Assembly: GCA_017462565.1 (NCBI GenBank)
Contig: JAFTQW010000004.1
Span: 1 to 64,000 of the forward strand
DNA length: 64,000 bases
Source: Ruminococcus sp.
GTDB taxonomy: Bacteria; Bacillota; Clostridia; Oscillospirales; Ruminococcaceae
Direction: 5' to 3'
The notes beneath the pieces are model-generated. The model was not told the origin of the DNA. It did not search any database and was given only the letters and a program-made list of their open reading frames with translations. Each line of letters starts with the position of its first letter. Position 1 is the stretch's first letter. Shown piece after piece: positions 43,395 to 52,211 of this stretch. A program made the translations under genes and the position numbers.

Positions 43395-44747
43395 TTAATC
43401 GTTTACATATTCATCCAGAACAGCATCAGTTGTCTCAGTTTTTCCGCTTCTTACATAAGTTATCTCGATAGAATCTCCGGCCTCATGCTTATTTTTTTCG
43501 ATATTAAGCTCCTCGGCAGTTTTGACCTCCGTTCCGTCAACAGCAGTTATAACGTCTCCGGAACGCAAGCCGGCTTCATCGGCAGCGCTTCCGTCGGTAA
43601 CATCTGTGATGTAAACTCCTACGGGAAGATTGTACATCTGCGAAATAGTTTCGTTAACGTCCTGACAGCTTATTCCAAGCTGAGGTTTTCCCGTAACATA
43701 GCCGTATTCCATAATGTCATCAATGATCTCTGAAACCTCGTTTGACGGAATTGCAAAGCCAATACCCTCGATAGAAGTCTCAGAATAGCTTGCGCTCATT
43801 TTTGAAGAATTGATTCCGATAACCTGACCATACTTATTTATAAGGGGACCGCCTGAGTTGCCCGAGTTAATTGCAGCGTCAGTCTGAATAAGATTCATAG
43901 CCTTGTCGTTAATGGTTATCTGACGGTTCATGCCCGAAACGATACCTCTTGTAACGGTATTCATAAGGTCGAATCCAAGAGGATTTCCGATAGCGGTAAC
44001 TGATTCTCCGAGCTTAAGACTGTCGCTGTCACCGAATTCGGCGGCAGTAAGACCTGTTTTATCAATTTTGAGAACAGCAAGATCGCAGTCACGGTCGTAA
44101 CCTATTACCTCTGCTTCATATCTGTCTTCACCGTTAAGCACAACTGTAATATCTTCGGAAAGACCGGAATTGTATTCACTGTCGTAAATAACGTGAGCAT
44201 TTGTCACAATATAGCCGTTTTCAGTAATTACAACGCCTGTTCCGGTAGCGGTTGCTTCCGTTGTTGAAGGAGTATTGTTTCCTCCGAATCCAAATCCATA
44301 GTAATAGCTTCCGCCCTGAGACGTAATAGTAAATTTAGACTCTATTCCGACGACAGAAGGAAGAACCTTTTCAACAATTTCCTCAGTAGTAAGCTCCTGA
44401 CCGTCGGCAGCATTCGGCTTTATAACGCTTACATTTTCGGCAGAAACTGACTTCTTATCGTCTTTTTTAGCAGAATCGTTTTCATTTATGTCTGAATCCG
44501 AATCGGAAGAAGATGATAAACTGCCGTTTGAAAACTCTCCGCTGATTCCACGGTAAGCAGCAATGGAACCGCCGGAAACTATAGCCATAGCCATGAGAAA
44601 AGCAGTTACTTTAAGTCCTGTATGCTTCTTTTTCTTTTTCAGAGGAGCATCTTCCAGGTTCTGCGTCTCGATCTTATACGGATCGTATCCGCTGTTAATT
44701 TCTCCGCCGTTATTTTCAATATTATTGTTTTCATTGTATTCATTCAT
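43395..44747 (-). CDS. HtrA/DegP-like serine protease
   Basis: Membrane-anchored trypsin-like protease for quality control of exported proteins. 450 residues from the ATG at 44747 (AAGGA upstream); the ATG at 44768 has no RBS. Lys-rich cytoplasmic N-terminus, one membrane helix (about 45-65), Ser/Asp-rich linker, protease with His185 (TNAHV), Asp222 (RDCDLAVL) and Ser298 (INSGNSGGP), then a PDZ domain (about 355-450). Upstream a 10-bp inverted repeat lies at the promoter. Confidence 0.93.
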   Translation of the reverse strand: MNEYNENNNIENNGGEINSGYDPYKIETQNLEDAPLKKKKKHTGLKVTAFLMAMAIVSGGSIAAYRGISGEFSNGSLSSSSDSDSDINENDSAKKDDKKSVSAENVSVIKPNAADGQELTTEEIVEKVLPSVVGIESKFTITSQGGSYYYGFGFGGNNTPSTTEATATGTGVVITENGYIVTNAHVIYDSEYNSGLSEDITVVLNGEDRYEAEVIGYDRDCDLAVLKIDKTGLTAAEFGDSDSLKLGESVTAIGNPLGFDLMNTVTRGIVSGMNRQITINDKAMNLIQTDAAINSGNSGGPLINKYGQVIGINSSKMSASYSETSIEGIGFAIPSNEVSEIIDDIMEYGYVTGKPQLGISCQDVNETISQMYNLPVGVYITDVTDGSAADEAGLRSGDVITAVDGTEVKTAEELNIEKNKHEAGDSIEITYVRSGKTETTDAVLDEYVND

Positions 44748-44816
44748 GATATTCACGTTCCTTTTCATAAGTTTTTTCTGAGGTTTTTGTATCTCTCAGA
44801 TGTTGTTTATATTATA

Positions 44817-44843
44817 AAGCCGCTTTGTGATATAAAGCGGCTT
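44817..44843 (-). promoter_or_regulatory. Inverted repeat in the htrA-like promoter
   Basis: AAGCCGCTTT-GTGATAT-AAAGCGGCTT, a perfect 10-bp inverted repeat, immediately before TATAAT on the minus strand and covering where the -35 (here poor, CGCTTT) should be. It could be an operator, or the terminator of the upstream DUF1846 gene. Nothing else is coded in 44748-45102 apart from repeat R5. Confidence 0.45.
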
Positions 44844-44973
44844 GATTTGTATAACTTATGAAAAGATTCTGTGAATGTTTTTTCACATATCTTTATGTTT
44901 TGTGTTGGAATGTGTAAATGCTGTCACGTTTTTTTCACTTTTTATAGTACAGACCATAAACTTTTAGCATGCT

Positions 44974-45102
44974 TCGCAGAGAGACAAGCAGAAATCGTCC
45001 GTTCGCCATTCGCTTCGCTCTGCTCACTGCTTTTTTAGGGGGACGCTGTCCCTCTCGTACACCCCCTGCCAAAGGGTTGATTAACCATTTGGAATCCCGT
45101 TA
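44974..45102 (+). repeat. Structured intergenic repeat, copy R5 (long form)
   Basis: Left module CGTTCGCCATTCGCTTCGCT (44999-45018) and CTGCTCACTGC, shared with R6; hairpin AGGGGGAC-GCT-GTCCCTCT (45037-45055); spacer ACCCCCTG; hairpin CCAAAGGGTT-GATT-AACCATTTGG (45069-45092); tail AATCCCGTTATTA that overlaps the stop codon of the DUF1846 gene. Confidence 0.8.
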
Positions 45103-46578
45103 TTATGCCTGATATTTCGGCTCGCAGGTAAGATTGATTCCAAGTCTCTTGAAAATTCTCTCGTCAACAGGCGAAAGAATTACAGTTGAATGAACCTCGC
45201 ATCCTCTGAGCTTTGAGATCTGCTCCATAGCCTTTTTGGCATTTTCGTCCGTGTTGGCGCAGATAGAAAGAGCAAGTAAAGTCTCATCGGTATGTATTCT
45301 CGGATTATTATTGCCGAGATGCTGAACCTTAAGATTCTGAATCGGCTCGATAACATGGGGAGACATAAGCAGCACATCATCTTCAATTTCGCCGAAATAT
45401 TTAAGAGCATTCAGAAGCAGCGCAGAAACTGCTCCAAGAAGATTAGAGGTTTTTCCTGTGAGTATAGTTCCGTCCGGAAGCTCCATTGCAGCAGCCGGGG
45501 CACCTGTTTCCTCTTCTTTTTCAAGAGCCACAGCAACGACCTTTCTGTCATCAGCGGTAACGCCTGCCTGCTTCATGAAAAGCTCCAGCTTCATAACCTC
45601 ATCTTCAGAAATAAGACCTTTTCTGTTATCGCACATTGCCGTATAATAGCGGCGGATTATCTCATCCTTTGCAGCTTTGCAGACAACTTCATCGTCTACG
45701 ATACAATTTCCCGCCATATTAACTCCCATATCCGTAGGCGATTTATAAGGCGATTCGCCGAGTATCTTCTCGAACATTGCGTTAAGCACAGGGAATATCT
45801 CAACATCACGGTTATAGTTAACCGTAGTTTTTCCGTATGCCTCAAGGTGAAAAGGATCAATCATATTAACGTCATTCAGATCGGAAGTGGCAGCCTCATA
45901 AGCGATATTAACAGGATGACGAAGCGGAAGATTCCAGATCGGGAATGTTTCAAATTTCGCATAACCGGCATTTACGCCTCTTTTATGTTCATGGTAGAGC
46001 TGAGAGAGACAAGTTGCCATTTTTCCGCTTCCGGGTCCGGGAGCAGTGACAACAACAAGTCTGCGTGAAGTTTCGATATAATCGTTCTTTCCGTAACCGT
46101 CGTCGCTTATTATAAGTTTAAGATTTGAGGGATATCCTTTGATATTGTAATGATGATAAACCCTGATTCCAAGAGCTTCAAGTCTGTGCTGAAAAGCGAT
46201 AGTCTGAGGCTGTTCCTCATACTGAGTTAATACAACGCTGCTTACATAAAGCCCGATCTTAGTAAAAACATTGAAAAGACGTATAACATCAGCATCATAT
46301 GTTATGCCAAGGTCGCCTCTTACTTTATTCTTTTCAATAGCTCCGGAATTGATGACGATAACTATTTCTGCCTCATCCTTGAGCTGAAGAAGCATCTGAA
46401 GCTTGCTGTCCGGCTTGAAACCGGGAAGAACTCTTGAAGCATGATAATCATCGAAAAGCTTTCCGCCGAATTCGAGGTAAAGCTTATCGCCAAACTGAGC
46501 GATACGCTGTCTGATATGCTCCGACTGCATTTTAAGATATTTTTCATTATCAAAGCCTATTTTACTTTCCATATTCAT
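45103..46578 (-). CDS. DUF1846 (UPF0371) family protein
   Basis: 491 residues from the ATG at 46578, 9 nt after AGGAGG. Typical opening of the family, KIGFDNEKYLKMQSEHI. It contains a P-loop-like VVTAPGPGSGKMATCLSQ near 180-197. Widespread in anaerobes, function not established; no transmembrane region. Own promoter. Its stop codon lies in the tail of repeat R5. Confidence 0.9.
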   Translation of the reverse strand: MNMESKIGFDNEKYLKMQSEHIRQRIAQFGDKLYLEFGGKLFDDYHASRVLPGFKPDSKLQMLLQLKDEAEIVIVINSGAIEKNKVRGDLGITYDADVIRLFNVFTKIGLYVSSVVLTQYEEQPQTIAFQHRLEALGIRVYHHYNIKGYPSNLKLIISDDGYGKNDYIETSRRLVVVTAPGPGSGKMATCLSQLYHEHKRGVNAGYAKFETFPIWNLPLRHPVNIAYEAATSDLNDVNMIDPFHLEAYGKTTVNYNRDVEIFPVLNAMFEKILGESPYKSPTDMGVNMAGNCIVDDEVVCKAAKDEIIRRYYTAMCDNRKGLISEDEVMKLELFMKQAGVTADDRKVVAVALEKEEETGAPAAAMELPDGTILTGKTSNLLGAVSALLLNALKYFGEIEDDVLLMSPHVIEPIQNLKVQHLGNNNPRIHTDETLLALSICANTDENAKKAMEQISKLRGCEVHSTVILSPVDERIFKRLGINLTCEPKYQA

Positions 46579-46623
46579 AAATATAAACCTCCTGCTGCTC
46601 ACTTATATACTAAACTCTATTTA

Positions 46624-46652
46624 ATTATATACCAGAAATGCTGAAATTGCAA
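46624..46652 (-). promoter_or_regulatory. Promoter of DUF1846 gene
   Basis: Minus-strand TTGCAA (46647-46652), 17-nt spacer, TATAAT (46624-46629). Confidence 0.7.
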
Positions 46653-46757
46653 GAGAAAAATTATTTATTGCATAAATTTGACGAAAAACAATGAGTATAT
46701 GTGAACTCGCTCCAATTTATCAAGGTTTTTTGTGTGATATTTCGTTAAATCATGTCC

Positions 46758-46786
46758 TTGCAAAAAAAGAACAGCAGTGATATAAT
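46758..46786 (+). promoter_or_regulatory. Promoter of GH5 gene
   Basis: TTGCAA (46758-46763), 17-nt spacer, TATAAT (46781-46786); RBS AGAAAGG before the ATG at 46831. Confidence 0.7.
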
Positions 46787-46830
46787 TATAATGATATTAA
46801 AATGCTTCAAATCAGAAAGGAAATTATTTA

Positions 46831-48897
46831 ATGAATAAAAAAATCATGGCTTTTGCTGCCGCTTTCACAATACTCGCTTCATGTGCAGGATGCAGCGGCA
46901 AAAAGGACTCTTCGTCGGATGCTCCTGCACCAACAGTTCAGACCGAAAATACGACAAATCCGTCGGATACAAATGATACGGCTACAACCGCTGAACCTAC
47001 TACAGAAGAAGTCACAGAACATATAAGTCCTGTCGAATCTCTTTCTTCCACGCTCGGATCTCAGGTAACAGTCGATAAAATCATCCAGCGTACCGAGGGA
47101 AGCAATACTGTTCAGCTTCCTCTCGCCGATTTTATTGAAGAGGGCGACGTTGTTTCATCGTTCACTTTTGTTATCTACTCCGCCGACGGCTCGGATATAG
47201 GAGAATTTAAAGGCGGCTGCGGCATTTCTGTTACGAGTGAATGCCCCTCTGCAACGGACGAAGGCTGGTATCAGTCGGCAGATTTTTCTGCGGCAACTCA
47301 GGGTACTTACGGCGAGATAAAATGGGATGTTCCTGCGGATGTAAGCCAGTATATATCAGCCGGAGGCGATGTGCTTTTCGGCTACTGGTGGGGAAACGCT
47401 GAAAGCATTCGCATTGACAGCGTTATCTGCACATACACAAGAACAAAAGAAATTCCGGTTGACGGAACCGTTTCGCAGAATGTCGGAAAAAGCTGTAGTT
47501 ACGAAGAAAATTCAAATACCATAAACATTCCGACCGCCGATTTTCTTCCGGAAGGAGCAGTTCCCGAAGCTGTGACATATAACATCAGCACATCCGGTTC
47601 TTTCGGCAAATTTACAGGAGCTTTCGGCTACAATTCGTCATCCAGCTATTATCAGTCCGGTGATATTTCAGTCTTTACGGACAGCTCTTCACTTTCGCTC
47701 ACATGGTTCGTTCCGGCTCAGGCAAAGAATTATGTCTCCGATGACGGCGAACTCGTTCTCGGTTACTGGTGGAGCGAACAACCGAATGTAACTCTCGATT
47801 CAGTTACAGTTAAATACAGTCTCGGAGGAGGAAACGCTTCAATGACAACCGATAATAATGTCTCCAAACCTGACGCTCCGACTGCAAGCACAGGCGATTT
47901 CCGCAGCGCAGATGAAATCGTGAAAGAGATCAAAGTCGGCTGGAATCTCGGAAATACCCTTGACAGCTATAACACATCAAAAACAGGTATTGCTACCGAA
48001 ACAGGCTGGGGCAATCCCAAAACGACCAAAGAAATGATTCAGTCGGTAAAAAATGCCGGCTTCAATGCAGTAAGAATCCCGATAACATGGGGAGAGCATA
48101 TGAACGGCGATACAATTGATTCAGAATGGCTCGAACGTGCGGCTGAAATCGTTGATTATGCCTATAACGAGGGAATGTTTGTTATCATAAATATGCATCA
48201 CGATGACGCTCTCTGGTTTGAACCTGACGATTCTGAATACTCAGCCGACAGCGCTAAGCTTAAAGCTATATGGGAACAGATTGCTGCCCGCTTCGCAGAT
48301 TACGGTGACAGACTTCTCTTTGAGGGAATGAATGAGCCGAGAACTATCGGCAGTAAGGACGAATGGATGGGAGGTACGGCTGCTGAACGAGCAGTTATCA
48401 ACAAATATGAACAGGATTTTGTTGATACAGTACGCAAAAGCGGAGGGAACAACGCTGAACGTTCGCTTATCATAACATCCTATGCTGCATCCGCAGAAAC
48501 TTCTGCGATCAACGATGTTGTAGTTCCAAATGCCGGAAACATCATTATATCTATTCACTACTACGCTCCGTGGCAGTTCTCTGACGGCACATCTACAGTT
48601 TTCGACGATGCAGGAAAATCGGAACTGGATGCAAAATTTGCCGAACTAAAGAAAAAATTCGCAGATAAAGGAACTCCTGTCATCATCGGAGAATTCGGCT
48701 GCGTTAATGCCGCTCCGGAAAATGTTCGTACAGATTATTATAATTATTATATTAAATCAGCAATGTCACAGGGAATCAAATGCTTCGTCTGGGATAACGG
48801 AATTTCAACCGGAGAGCAAAGCTTCGGAATTTTCAACAGAAACTCTCAAAGCTGGAATGAAGCTATTCTCCAAGCTATAATGGACGGAACAAAATAA
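46831..48897 (+). CDS. GH5_4-type endoglucanase lipoprotein with two carbohydrate-binding-like modules
   Basis: 688 residues. Lipoprotein signal (Cys21 in ASCAGC), a Thr/Ser-rich linker, two related beta-rich modules (about 75-215 and 216-340; both have GYWWG/GYWWS), then a GH5 domain (365-688) with NLGNTLD, NMHHD, acid/base Glu502 (MNEPR) and nucleophile Glu621 (GEFG), consistent with GH5 subfamily 4 endo-beta-1,4-glucanase/xyloglucanase. The modules look like Ruminococcus binding modules (CBM80-like suggested, not proven). No dockerin: cell-surface rather than cellulosome-bound. Confidence 0.92.
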   Translation: MNKKIMAFAAAFTILASCAGCSGKKDSSSDAPAPTVQTENTTNPSDTNDTATTAEPTTEEVTEHISPVESLSSTLGSQVTVDKIIQRTEGSNTVQLPLADFIEEGDVVSSFTFVIYSADGSDIGEFKGGCGISVTSECPSATDEGWYQSADFSAATQGTYGEIKWDVPADVSQYISAGGDVLFGYWWGNAESIRIDSVICTYTRTKEIPVDGTVSQNVGKSCSYEENSNTINIPTADFLPEGAVPEAVTYNISTSGSFGKFTGAFGYNSSSSYYQSGDISVFTDSSSLSLTWFVPAQAKNYVSDDGELVLGYWWSEQPNVTLDSVTVKYSLGGGNASMTTDNNVSKPDAPTASTGDFRSADEIVKEIKVGWNLGNTLDSYNTSKTGIATETGWGNPKTTKEMIQSVKNAGFNAVRIPITWGEHMNGDTIDSEWLERAAEIVDYAYNEGMFVIINMHHDDALWFEPDDSEYSADSAKLKAIWEQIAARFADYGDRLLFEGMNEPRTIGSKDEWMGGTAAERAVINKYEQDFVDTVRKSGGNNAERSLIITSYAASAETSAINDVVVPNAGNIIISIHYYAPWQFSDGTSTVFDDAGKSELDAKFAELKKKFADKGTPVIIGEFGCVNAAPENVRTDYYNYYIKSAMSQGIKCFVWDNGISTGEQSFGIFNRNSQSWNEAILQAIMDGTK

Positions 48898-48908
48898 ATC
48901 AAAAAATT

Positions 48909-48937
48909 AAGGGAGCTTTTTACAGCTCCCTTTTTTG
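48909..48937. terminator. Bidirectional terminator after GH5
   Basis: AAGGGAGCTTTTTACAGCTCCCTTTTTTG hairpin between the GH5 gene and the convergent lipoprotein gene. Confidence 0.85.
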
Positions 48938-48939
48938 TA

Positions 48940-49761
48940 TTAAACGTCAAGATAATTAAGCAGTTCGCTCTGCATAAGGCTTGAATAGGAAAGATACCAC
49001 TTTCCGTTTTTTTCAAGAAATGCACTGGAATTTCCTGTAAAAGTCTCCCCGTTCGATTCATTACTATAAAAAATATAATTAACGATAACAGCAGCCGAAT
49101 AGGAAGTATTCAGATCGCCGTTAAAGCTTTCAAGACTTTTGTCATCAGCCTTTTCCATATCATCTGACGTTATCGTTACCGACCATTTATCGCTGTCTGA
49201 ATCGCTGTAAGCTTTCATTATTTCACTGATAGAATCCATTGAAGCTCCAATAGCCTTTGTAACAGCCTGCTTGCTGAAAACCTCGTCCGCAGACTTTCCC
49301 TCAAGCTCGCTTTCAACAAGCTTGGCATAATTTTTCATTTCATCCGGATCAAACATACTGTAAATTTTCTCCGGATCGTGACCAAGATAAGCGTTATAGA
49401 AATCCTGAGCAATATCAAGATCAGAGGTATATCCTCCGCTGTTGTCTGTAGGCTGATTCACGGTCGGAGCTTCTGTTGCCGCCGGGGGAGTTGTTTCTGT
49501 TCCGGAAGTTACAGCGGCAGTTTCCGCATTATCTGACTTTCTTTCAGAGGTCTCCTCAACTTTTTCATCAACGGTTGTCTCACGTTCGCTCATTTCAGAC
49601 GAGGATTCAACCGAATCCTCATCAGTTGACAAAGCTTTCTGAGTTTCCGCAGCAGAATTTCCCGAAGCTTTTGATTCGGAAGTCTTTTTGCTGTTGCTGC
49701 ATGAAACAGAAGAAACACACATCAAAGCCGCAGCAACAGCTGCAATTATTTTTTTACTCAT
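48940..49761 (-). CDS. Lipoprotein with NTF2-like domain, unknown function
   Basis: 273 residues. Lipobox Cys21 (SSVSC), then a long Ser/Thr/Glu-rich linker to about 105, then a C-terminal domain of about 165 residues starting SDLDIAQDFYNAYLGHDPEK and ending NGKWYLSYSS. This looks like a small alpha+beta (NTF2-like) fold, and the 198-residue lipoprotein at 51603 has the same ending. 9 nt after the LRR gene. Function unknown. Confidence 0.65.
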   Translation of the reverse strand: MSKKIIAAVAAALMCVSSVSCSNSKKTSESKASGNSAAETQKALSTDEDSVESSSEMSERETTVDEKVEETSERKSDNAETAAVTSGTETTPPAATEAPTVNQPTDNSGGYTSDLDIAQDFYNAYLGHDPEKIYSMFDPDEMKNYAKLVESELEGKSADEVFSKQAVTKAIGASMDSISEIMKAYSDSDSDKWSVTITSDDMEKADDKSLESFNGDLNTSYSAAVIVNYIFYSNESNGETFTGNSSAFLEKNGKWYLSYSSLMQSELLNYLDV

Positions 49762-49770
49762 ATTTTCCTC

Positions 49771-51402
49771 TTAATAGTCCTTCTTTTTGCCGCATTCCTT
49801 ACAAGTTTTTGTCAGAAGCTTAAAATCTCCTCCGCAGAAGCTGCATTTTCCGCTTGCTCTGCGGTCTGCGATAATCTTTTCGTAATATGCAGGGAATCTG
49901 CTCATATTTTCCGACAGATGCTGCCATGAAATATTCATAAGCTTCGGACAATCGCTGAAAACTGTATCGATTTTCACTACAGATGACGGAATTTTTATCA
50001 TTTCAAGATTGATACATCCACTAAAATCACCTACATATGTCGCTTTAGATGGAATTTCAATTGCTCTGAGCGAGGTGCATCCGCTGAAACCGTCAACATA
50101 TGTAACAGCAAAAGGAATCGCAATTTTTTTCAGCGAAACACAATTTTTGAATGCAAACTGACCGATAGTTTTCAGCGTTTTAGGAAGTTCGATATCAATA
50201 AGATTGATACAGCCGGCAAAGGTTCTCTCATTTATGGTTGAAACTCCGTCCGGGATAATAACGGTTTTCAGCTTTTCACAACCGGAAAAAGCGTATTTTC
50301 CGATCTGCTTGACTGTATTCGGCAGCCAGATTGATTCGAGATTTTTACATCCGTTGAACGCAAACGCTCTTATCTCGGATATTCTGTTTGACATTTCAAC
50401 AGATTTAAGGCTTGAACACTCTGCAAAAACACAATCGTCAATAATACTTAAATTATTCGGAAGACGCATGGTTTCAAGCTTTTCACAGCCTCTGAATGCC
50501 CATGGCCCGATTTTAGCAAGGCTGTCGGGAATTTTTACCGAAATAAGAGAAGCACAGTTTCTGAAAGCATATCCGCCGATTTCAGTAAGACCGTCCGGCA
50601 GAATAACTCTTTTTATTTTATCGCAGTTTTCAAAAGCGTTTTCCCCTATTTTCCGCACATTCGATGGAAGCTCAATCTCCTCGGAGCTTCCTGAATATTT
50701 AACAAGAACTCCGTCCTCTATTTCAATGCTCGGTCTTGAATATGTTTTGTGAGCAATCGGCTGTTCCGTTTTTACTGGAATCGGCTCAGGAGCTTTCTCA
50801 ATTACTTTTTCAGCAATCGGAGCTTCCGATTTCTTTTCAGCAGTCTTTTCAACAGCCGGAGCTTCCGATTTCTTTTCAGCAATCTTTTCAACAGCCGGAG
50901 CTTCCGGTTTCTTTTCGGCAGTCTTTTCAACAGTCGGAGCTTCCGGTTTCTTTTCGGCAGTCTTTTCAACAGCCGGAGCTTCCGGTTTCTTTTCAGCAGT
51001 CTTTTCAACAGCCGGAGTCTCCGGTTTCTTTTCAGCAGTCTTTTCGGCAGTCGGAATCTCCGGTTTCTTTTCAGCAAGCTTTTCAACAGTCGGAGCTTCC
51101 GGTTTCTTTTCGGCAGCAGCAGTTTCTACCGCTTCACATGGAGCTTTTTCAAGCTCTTTTATTTCATCAGTCTGCTCTGCCGATATATTTTCATCCTCAG
51201 AATTTACCGAAACACTGTCCTTTTTAACAGCTCTTACCGACGCTACAACTACTCGCTTAGAACTTCTGCTTTTTCTGGAAAGTCTTATAGATTTCTCAAC
51301 AATAAACGGCTCGCCGCACTCCGGACATATCCAAGCGTCCTTTTCCTCTTCTACCTGCACAGGCTTATTGCAGTAATAACATTTTGAATTTACTATTCCC
51401 AT
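49771..51402 (-). CDS. LRR (BspA-type) protein with two zinc ribbons and a 13-residue repeat array
   Basis: 543 residues, no signal peptide. N-terminal zinc ribbon (CYYC...CPEC, 8-29), basic segment, then eight tandem 13-residue repeats of the type EKKPEAPAVEKTA (98-201), then leucine-rich repeats of the LRR_5/BspA kind (about 240-500, each about 23 residues, e.g. KIGENAFENCDKIKRVILP), and a C-terminal zinc ribbon (CSFCGG...CKECGKKK). The lack of a signal suggests it is cytoplasmic, unlike most BspA proteins. Probably a protein-interaction scaffold; unknown role. Followed by a lipoprotein gene. Confidence 0.8.
   Translation of the reverse strand: MGIVNSKCYYCNKPVQVEEEKDAWICPECGEPFIVEKSIRLSRKSRSSKRVVVASVRAVKKDSVSVNSEDENISAEQTDEIKELEKAPCEAVETAAAEKKPEAPTVEKLAEKKPEIPTAEKTAEKKPETPAVEKTAEKKPEAPAVEKTAEKKPEAPTVEKTAEKKPEAPAVEKIAEKKSEAPAVEKTAEKKSEAPIAEKVIEKAPEPIPVKTEQPIAHKTYSRPSIEIEDGVLVKYSGSSEEIELPSNVRKIGENAFENCDKIKRVILPDGLTEIGGYAFRNCASLISVKIPDSLAKIGPWAFRGCEKLETMRLPNNLSIIDDCVFAECSSLKSVEMSNRISEIRAFAFNGCKNLESIWLPNTVKQIGKYAFSGCEKLKTVIIPDGVSTINERTFAGCINLIDIELPKTLKTIGQFAFKNCVSLKKIAIPFAVTYVDGFSGCTSLRAIEIPSKATYVGDFSGCINLEMIKIPSSVVKIDTVFSDCPKLMNISWQHLSENMSRFPAYYEKIIADRRASGKCSFCGGDFKLLTKTCKECGKKKDY
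50800..51111 (-). repeat. 39-nt tandem repeat array in the LRR gene
   Basis: Eight units of 39 nt encoding EKKPEAPAVEKTA-like repeats; units differ by single bases. As the unit is a multiple of 3, unit number can change without frameshift. Confidence 0.9.
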
Positions 51403-51469
51403 GTTCTCCCCCTGTAGACATTTTCTGCTCCATTTCAGGAGCCTTAGAAGTTTTATTCACACATTTTAT

Positions 51470-51498
51470 ATTATACATTTTTTTAGTCGTTTAGTCAA
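51470..51498 (-). promoter_or_regulatory. Promoter of LRR-lipoprotein genes
   Basis: Minus-strand TTGACT (51493-51498), 17-nt spacer, TATAAT (51470-51475). Confidence 0.75.
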
Positions 51499-51550
51499 TA
51501 GAAACAGGCAAAATTTAACATTTCAAATCAACTTTTGTTATATACGCACA

Positions 51551-51585
51551 AAAAATACGGTTGTTTTTATACAACCGTATTTTTA
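51551..51585 (-). terminator. Terminator at the end of the pyr operon
   Basis: AAATACGGTTGT / ACAACCGTATTT hairpin followed by T-run, about 20 nt after the 198-residue lipoprotein stop. Confidence 0.85.
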
Positions 51586-51602
51586 TGAATTATTTTACCG
51601 AC

Positions 51603-52199
51603 TCATAAAGTTTCTATAAACCAAAAGCTTAAATACCATTTTCCATTAAATTGTATTAACGGAACGTCATCAGTTATACACTCTATAAAATCATCTGATT
51701 CTTCAAGCTCTAAAACAGCCCAATCATATCTTATGACTTTCTGAAGTCCTATTTTCTGATACTGCTTGCGCACTTCATCATAATCGATCACGTCGCTGTC
51801 ATACCAGGTCAAAAATTCATCGGTAATGTCCTCGTATCCATCATTTACCTGCTTCCACTCGTCTATGGGATGCTCTGATAATTCCTCAGCTATTTCTTCC
51901 TGCATATATTGATCCAATGCATTGGTTATATCTTTTTTGGATAAATCATCATCATCAAAGTAATCATAAAATATATCCCACTCATCTTTATAAACCATTT
52001 CATACAATGTTTTTGAATCCTGTTCAATAAAAGCGTTAAGGTATGCTTCTATAGCCTCATCAGGAGAATCATATCCGATGCTTTTTGATTTTGAGGAAGA
52101 AGATTTTTTCTCAGATTTGTCAGAATTGCTGCAGCCAAAGCATACGGTCATTTGCATACAGGCAATAGCTAATGCCAGACTTTTTGTAATTCTTTTCAT
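51603..52199 (-). CDS. Small lipoprotein, NTF2-like, at the end of the pyr operon
   Basis: 198 residues. Lipobox Cys23 (CFGC), a Ser/Lys-rich linker, then an acidic domain beginning YDSPDEAIEAYLNAFIEQD and ending NGKWYLSFWF, alike in pattern to the 273-residue lipoprotein at 48940. Begins 12 nt after carB with no terminator between, so it is likely read through with pyrimidine genes, although functionally unrelated. Unknown role. Confidence 0.65.
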   Translation of the reverse strand: MKRITKSLALAIACMQMTVCFGCSNSDKSEKKSSSSKSKSIGYDSPDEAIEAYLNAFIEQDSKTLYEMVYKDEWDIFYDYFDDDDLSKKDITNALDQYMQEEIAEELSEHPIDEWKQVNDGYEDITDEFLTWYDSDVIDYDEVRKQYQKIGLQKVIRYDWAVLELEESDDFIECITDDVPLIQFNGKWYLSFWFIETL

Positions 52200-52211
52200 A
52201 AATTATTCCTC

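Noticed and set aside
45292..46068. 258-codon plus-strand frame
   Set aside because: Antisense shadow of the DUF1846 gene.
50800..51111. CRISPR-like array
   Set aside because: Units are contiguous, without spacers, and in a coding frame; it is a coding minisatellite.
50736..51387. Two long plus-strand frames rich in Ser/Phe/Arg or Gln opposite the LRR gene
   Set aside because: They come from the 39-nt tandem repeat, which keeps all frames open; no RBS and the composition is that of an antisense frame.
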